From JAMXLJ01 sp036558745 (GTDB lineage Bacteria > Actinomycetota > Acidimicrobiia > IMCC26256 > JAMXLJ01), in the NCBI GenBank assembly GCA_036558745.1, contig DATBEZ010000081.1:22571-86570 (forward strand): 64,000 nucleotides of DNA. Direction: 5' to 3'. Shown piece by piece: positions 60,384 through 64,000 of this stretch. The position numbers and the translations under genes were made by a program. A model generated the notes under the pieces. It was not told the DNA's origin, ran no database searches, and saw only the letters and a list, made by a program, of their open reading frames with translations. Position 1 is the stretch's first letter. Every line of letters begins with the position of its first letter.

Positions 60384-61829
60384 ATGTACGGAGACTTCGA
60401 CCGCTGTTACCGCGTCCTGCAGAGCCGGGACAGCCGCTTCGACGGGTGGTTCTTCGTCGGCGTCACCTCGACCGGCATCTACTGCCGGCCCAGCTGCCCG
60501 GCGCGCACCCCGAAGCCGGAGAACGTGCGCTTCCTGCCGACCGCGGCCGCGGCACAGCGCGGCGGGTTCCGCGCGTGCAAGCGGTGCCGCCCCGACGCGA
60601 CGCCGGGCTCCCCGGAATGGAACGCGCGCTCCGACGTGACCGCGCGCGCGATGCGTCTCATCGCTGACGGCGTCGTCGACCGCGAAGGTGTCGACGGGCT
60701 CGCGCGCCGGGTGGGCTACAGCGCACGGCAGCTGCAGCGGTTGCTGCTGGCCGAGGTCGGTGCCGGGCCGCTCGCGCTGGCGCGGGCGCAACGGGCCCAG
60801 ACCGCGCGCGTGCTCATCGAGACGACCGATCTCGGACTCTCGCACGTCGCGTTCGCAGCCGGCTTCGGCAGCGTTCGACAGTTCAACGACACCGTGCGCG
60901 AGGTCTTCGGCGTCGCGCCGTCCGCTCTACGCCATGCCCGGCGGGAGCGTGACGCGCCGACGGCAGCCGGTTGCGTGTCGTTGCGCCTGCCGTACCGCGA
61001 GCCGTTCGCGGCGGACGAGGTGTTCGCGTTCCTCGCCCTGCGCGCGGTGCCCGGTGTCGAGGACGCCGGTCGCGACCACTACCGGCGGGCGCTGCGCCTG
61101 ACGCACGGCACCGGCCTCGTGGAGCTCCGTCCGGGGCCCGGCTACGTGAGCTGCAACCTGACCCTCGACGACTTCCGCGATCTCACGACCGCGGTGCACC
61201 GCTGCCGCCGGCTGCTCGATCTCGACGCCGATCCCGTCGCGGTCGACGAGATGCTCGGCGCCGATCGCCGGCTCGGTCCGTGGGTCCGCAAGGTGCCGGG
61301 GCTGCGGGTTCCCGGGACCGTGGCCGGCGACGAGCTCGCGATCCGAGCCGTGCTCGGCCAACAGGTGTCCCTCGCGTCGGCCGCGGCACTCGCGGCGCGA
61401 CTCGCACGCGAGCACGGCGAGGAGGTCGACGGGAGTGACGGGGACAACGGCGTGACGCGCCGGTTCCCGTCGACGGAGCGCCTGGCCGCGCTCTCGCCCG
61501 ACGCGCTCGCGATGCCCCGTGCACGCGCGAAGACGGTCTGCGCGCTCGCGGGTGCGCTCGCCGAGGGTGAGATCGTCGTCGACGCGGGCGTCGACCGCGA
61601 CGAGTTGCGCGAGCAGCTCCTCGCGCTGCCCGGCGTGGGGGAGTGGACCGCCGACTACATCGTCCTGCGCGGTACGGGTGATCCCGACCGCTTCCTGCCG
61701 TCGGATCTCGGGGTGCGCCACGCGTTCGACGCGCTGGGTGTGCCCCGCTCGGAAGCCGCCACGCTCGCCGCCCGCTGGCGCCCGTGGCGTTCGTACGCAG
61801 TCGTCCATCTCTGGGGGAGTCTCTCGTGA
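60384..61829 (+). CDS. alkA: Ada-AlkA fusion: DNA-3-methyladenine glycosylase II with Ada metal-binding and AraC domains
   Basis: 481 residues in three parts. The Ada zinc-Cys4 domain has Cys34, Cys38, Cys65 and Cys68 at the same spacing as E. coli Ada (38, 42, 69, 72). An AraC-type HTH follows (LARRVGYSARQLQRLLLAEVG, SHVAFAAGFGSVRQFNDTVRE). The HhH-GPD glycosylase (LLALPGVGEWTADYIVLRGTGDPDRFLPSDLGVRH) carries the catalytic Asp. It senses methyl phosphotriesters and excises alkylated bases. Its stop overlaps the MGMT start (GTGA), a compact alkylation-repair operon. ATG at 60384 has GAGGAG upstream. Confidence 0.94.
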   Translation: MYGDFDRCYRVLQSRDSRFDGWFFVGVTSTGIYCRPSCPARTPKPENVRFLPTAAAAQRGGFRACKRCRPDATPGSPEWNARSDVTARAMRLIADGVVDREGVDGLARRVGYSARQLQRLLLAEVGAGPLALARAQRAQTARVLIETTDLGLSHVAFAAGFGSVRQFNDTVREVFGVAPSALRHARRERDAPTAAGCVSLRLPYREPFAADEVFAFLALRAVPGVEDAGRDHYRRALRLTHGTGLVELRPGPGYVSCNLTLDDFRDLTTAVHRCRRLLDLDADPVAVDEMLGADRRLGPWVRKVPGLRVPGTVAGDELAIRAVLGQQVSLASAAALAARLAREHGEEVDGSDGDNGVTRRFPSTERLAALSPDALAMPRARAKTVCALAGALAEGEIVVDAGVDRDELREQLLALPGVGEWTADYIVLRGTGDPDRFLPSDLGVRHAFDALGVPRSEAATLAARWRPWRSYAVVHLWGSLS

Positions 61830-62311
61830 CCATCACCGTTGCCACACCTGTCGGTCCGTTCGTCGTCGACGCCGACGACCACGGCATCACGTTCCTCTCG
61901 CTCGACGGTGCCGCGCCCGCGCGGCCGAACGTCGAGACCGTCGCGTCGCGCGCGCACCTCGCGGCGGCGCAGCACCAGCTCGACGAGTACTTCGCCGGTA
62001 CGCGTGACACGTTCGACCTGCCGCTCGCGCTGCAGGGCACGCCGTTCCAGGAGAAGGTCTGGCACGCGCTCTGCGACATCCCGTACGGCGAGACGATCAG
62101 CTACGGCGAGCTCGCGCACCGGGTCGGTGCACCGGGCGCGGCGCGCGCGGTCGGGCTCGCCAACGGCCGCAACCCGGTTCCGGTCGTCGTCCCGTGTCAC
62201 CGCGTGATCGGCGCGAACGGCACCCTCACCGGCTACGGCGGCGGGCTCGACCGCAAGCGCTGGCTGCTCGAGCACGAGGCCGGCCGGGCTCAGCTCCCCC
62301 TCGTCGGCTGA
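61826..62311 (+). CDS. ogt: Methylated-DNA-protein-cysteine methyltransferase (MGMT)
   Basis: 161 residues. The active-site PCHR is at VVVPCHRVIGANG, with Cys124; TPFQEKVWHALCDIPYGETISYGELA is the DNA-binding helix. It removes O6-methyl from guanine by a suicide reaction. The GTG overlaps the alkA stop by four bases, so translation is coupled. The gene ends upstream of hairpin B2. Confidence 0.95.
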   Translation: MTITVATPVGPFVVDADDHGITFLSLDGAAPARPNVETVASRAHLAAAQHQLDEYFAGTRDTFDLPLALQGTPFQEKVWHALCDIPYGETISYGELAHRVGAPGAARAVGLANGRNPVPVVVPCHRVIGANGTLTGYGGGLDRKRWLLEHEAGRAQLPLVG

Positions 62312-62358
62312 GTCACCCACGTCGCGTCCCAACCCGAGCGCGCGGGCCCACAACGCGG

Positions 62359-62403
62359 AGTTGGGACACATTCCGGCGCCCTGACGCCGATCATGTCCCA
62401 ACT
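62359..62403. terminator. Hairpin B2 (GTTGGGACA family) at a convergent junction
   Basis: A 10-bp outer stem (AGTTGGGACA and TGTCCCAACT), an internal loop, and a 5-bp inner stem (CGGCG/CGCCG). It lies 48 bp past the MGMT stop, in the gap that precedes the remnant and methyltransferase on the minus strand. Left arm similar to B1 (14 of 17). Confidence 0.75.
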
Positions 62404-62454
62404 GAGATGTGCGGCGAGCGATGGCGCCGCATCGTGTCGGAAACTGCGCGTCGT

Positions 62455-62661
62455 CGTGACGCGAGGAGGGCGGGGAAGCCGCCGTTGCGACGGGGCCCCA
62501 GCGCGTCGGCGTGACGCGCACGGGCGACTTGCCTTGGCGGACCATCGCGGCGCGGTAGTCGTCCCGTCGGGGTGCTCGCCCGAGATGGCGCGGGAGTAGT
62601 CGACGAGCTCCTCACGGCTGACGTTCGTGTCGGTCGCGATGGTCGGGCTCACGAGGCGACG
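62455..62661 (-). pseudogene. Remnant of a PPOX-class F420-dependent oxidoreductase (C-terminal part)
   Basis: The minus strand reads TNVSREELVDYSRAISGEHPD in one frame, DDYRAAMVRQGKSPVRVTPTRWGPVAT in the next, and GGFPALLA in a third. Together they form the C-terminal end of a PPOX F420-dependent oxidoreductase. The frames break near 62566 and near 62483, in each case as if a single base were lost (TGG becomes GG, and GGGC becomes GGC). There is no N-terminal half, so this is a decayed fragment directly downstream of the methyltransferase. Confidence 0.75.
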
Positions 62662-62676
62662 CTCGGCGCATGGCGT

Positions 62677-63426
62677 TCACGCACTGGCGACGAACACCGC
62701 CCACCCCGACGGCGGTGTCGACGGTGACGCAGAGGCGTAACGATCGCGCACCTCGACGTCGAACCCGGCCGCGCCCAGCGCGCGCACCACGTCGTCGCGC
62801 CGGTACAGCCGGAGCACATGCAACTCGTCACTCCGCCGGTAGCAGCCATCGCCCCGGGTGTCCTTGAAGATCGTGATTCGTCGTTCGAGCGACACGTCGT
62901 CGGCGTGTTCCTCGGCACGCATGCGCAGCGCCCATGTGTCGTGGTCGTGGAACACCTCGCGCACGGGATCGACACCGTGGCGACCGGGCATCGCCACGTC
63001 GAACGCGAAGAGACCGCCAGGTGCGAGCGCGCCCCGCACCCGCTCGGCCAGGCGAGCCAGCGCGTCCAACCCCGCGCGCGCGTCCGTCGCGTAGTTCAGC
63101 GCCTCGCCGATCGCGGTCACCGCGACGCACGGCGGGATCTCCACGTCGTGGAGCGAGCCGACGCGCAGGTCGGCCTCGGGCGCGCGCTGCCGCGCGAGGT
63201 CGACCATCGCGGGCGAGATGTCGACGCCGCGCACCGCGTACCCCGCGTCGCCGACCGCGCGGGCGAGGATGCCCGAGCCGCACCCGAGATCGACGATCGT
63301 CCCGTCGTGCAACCCGGCCCGGGCGAGCCCGTCGAGGACGAGCCGCGCCGCGTCCCGGGCGAGGTCGCCAAAGCGCTCGTCGTGGATCGCGGCCTGATCG
63401 GGTCCGTAGAAGGGGAGCTCGCCCAC
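62677..63426 (-). CDS. Class I SAM-dependent methyltransferase
   Basis: 249 residues. Motif I is TIVDLGCGSGILARAVGDAGYAVRGVDISPAMVDLAR, followed by a motif II-like AVTAIGEALNYATD and GALAPGGLFAFDVAMPG. The C-terminal half is a variable lid (RRITIFKDTRGDGCYRRSDELHVLRLYRRDDV). Substrate unknown. The GTG at 63426 was chosen for the VGELPFYGPDQAAIHDERF opening; an upstream ATG at 63471 is also in frame but overlaps the EttA start. The stop lies just before the PPOX remnant. Confidence 0.85.
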   Translation of the reverse strand: MGELPFYGPDQAAIHDERFGDLARDAARLVLDGLARAGLHDGTIVDLGCGSGILARAVGDAGYAVRGVDISPAMVDLARQRAPEADLRVGSLHDVEIPPCVAVTAIGEALNYATDARAGLDALARLAERVRGALAPGGLFAFDVAMPGRHGVDPVREVFHDHDTWALRMRAEEHADDVSLERRITIFKDTRGDGCYRRSDELHVLRLYRRDDVVRALGAAGFDVEVRDRYASASPSTPPSGWAVFVASA

Positions 63427-63456
63427 CCCACCATCTTCGCGGCCGGGCCCGCCGCG

Positions 63457-63462
63457 TATCCT
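63457..63462 (+). promoter_or_regulatory. -10 box TATCCT, leaderless type
   Basis: TATCCT ends 7 nt before the EttA ATG at 63470. Confidence 0.6.
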
Positions 63463-63469
63463 CGGGACC

Positions 63470-64000
63470 ATGCCGCCGCAGTTCATCTTCACCATGCGCG
63501 GGCTCTCCCGTTTCCACCCGCCCGACCGCCAGGTGCTCGAGAACATCAACATCTCGATGTATCCGGGCGCCAAGATCGGCGTGCTCGGGCCGAACGGCGC
63601 CGGCAAGTCGACGCTGCTGCGGATCATGGCCGGGGAGGACGACGGCTACACGGGCGAGGCCCGGCTCACGCCCGGCTTCACCGTCGGCTTCCTGCCGCAG
63701 GAGCCCCGCCTCGACGACACCAAGGACGTGCTCGGCAACGTCACCGACGGCGTCGCCGAGACCAAGGCGCTGCTCGATCGCTACGACGAGCTGAACATGA
63801 AGCTCGGCGAGGACCTGTCGCCCGAGCAGATGGACAAGGTGCTCGAAGAGCAGGGCCGTCTGCAGGACAAGATCGACGCCGTCAACGCCTGGGACATCGA
63901 TTCGCAGCTCGAGCTCGCGATGGATGCTTTGCGCTGTCCGCCGCCAGACGCCGACGTCGCCACGCTGTCCGGCGGCGAGCGCCGCCGCGTCGCGTTGTGC
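63470..64000 (+). CDS. ettA: Energy-dependent translational throttle EttA (ABC-F), N-terminal part
   Basis: The first 177 residues of an ABC-F ATPase, cut by the window end. The opening QFIFTMRGLSRFHPPDRQVL, Walker A GVLGPNGAGKSTLLRIMAG, the arm region (AETKALLDRYDELN to NAWDIDSQLELAMDALRCPP) and signature LSGGERRRVALC match EttA closely. It binds the ribosomal E site and gates translation by ATP level. It starts after a leaderless-type promoter and is divergent from the methyltransferase, with 43 bp between the starts. Confidence 0.95.
   Translation, partial: MPPQFIFTMRGLSRFHPPDRQVLENINISMYPGAKIGVLGPNGAGKSTLLRIMAGEDDGYTGEARLTPGFTVGFLPQEPRLDDTKDVLGNVTDGVAETKALLDRYDELNMKLGEDLSPEQMDKVLEEQGRLQDKIDAVNAWDIDSQLELAMDALRCPPPDADVATLSGGERRRVALC

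Overview
The window is very GC-rich, tightly packed bacterial DNA. GTG starts, 4-bp ATGA/GTGA overlaps and strong third-position G/C bias are common. An F420-type luciferase-like oxidoreductase, a DUF3097 protein, a UvrD2-like helicase with an HRDC tail, LytR-CpsA-Psr and MMPL proteins, an LPxTG surface protein and many catabolic TetR-regulated genes point to an actinobacterium. Placement in the Acidimicrobiia is an inference from this gene mix and from several promoters whose -10 box lies 6-7 nt before the start codon. The ends cut two genes: an amidohydrolase at the left and the ABC-F factor EttA at the right. I see no rRNA, tRNA, CRISPR array, transposase or phage gene.

Layout. 1-12 kb: amidohydrolase end; a molybdenum oxidoreductase with its FNR-type reductase and a membrane-anchored cupredoxin; a stress-protein-like gene; a UvrD2-like helicase; an alpha/beta hydrolase; a RibD/DHFR-like reductase; a ThDP enzyme; a GlcD-like FAD dehydrogenase; a secreted repeat protein. 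12-20 kb: an acyl-CoA-dehydrogenase-like flavoprotein, a TetR regulator with a perfect operator, DUF1330, a sulfatase, and an ABC-2 exporter operon (ATPase plus two permeases). 20-25 kb: a TetR gene divergent from an acetoacetate-decarboxylase-like gene and an amidohydrolase. A second amidohydrolase 3.4 kb away carries the same operator-like sequence at its promoter. A wrecked SDR gene lies beside the TetR. 25-34 kb: a receiver/thioredoxin-reductase fusion, an alpha/beta hydrolase, an APH-fold kinase and a GNAT protein, then DUF2207, P450, cupin and DUF4395 genes. 34-45 kb: a 666-residue Thr/Pro repeat surface protein ending in LPFTG, a pirin, a secreted Ntn acylase, a DMT transporter, an LCP cell-wall protein and an acyl-CoA synthetase. 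45-52 kb: MarR-MMPL exporter pair, a two-component system co-transcribed with a DUF4097 protein, an LLM flavin oxidoreductase and a TetR. 52-64 kb: MsrA, a lysozyme-like protein, a secreted Lon-like protease, DUF3097, amidase with a PIG-L deacetylase, an alcohol dehydrogenase, an Ada/AlkA fusion coupled to MGMT (alkylation repair), a broken PPOX gene, a methyltransferase and EttA.

The most unusual feature is a set of six large hairpins, each between two convergent genes. They fall into three sequence families (outer stems GATGCGGCA, GTTGGGACA, GGAGTCGAT), with two members each scattered over up to 35 kb. They look like dispersed, possibly mobile or homogenised, bidirectional terminators. One is translated as the C-terminal tail of an alpha/beta hydrolase. 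Other points of interest are the shared TetR-type operator at 21.7 and 25.1 kb, the pentapeptide-repeat LPFTG protein, and two genes caught in decay.
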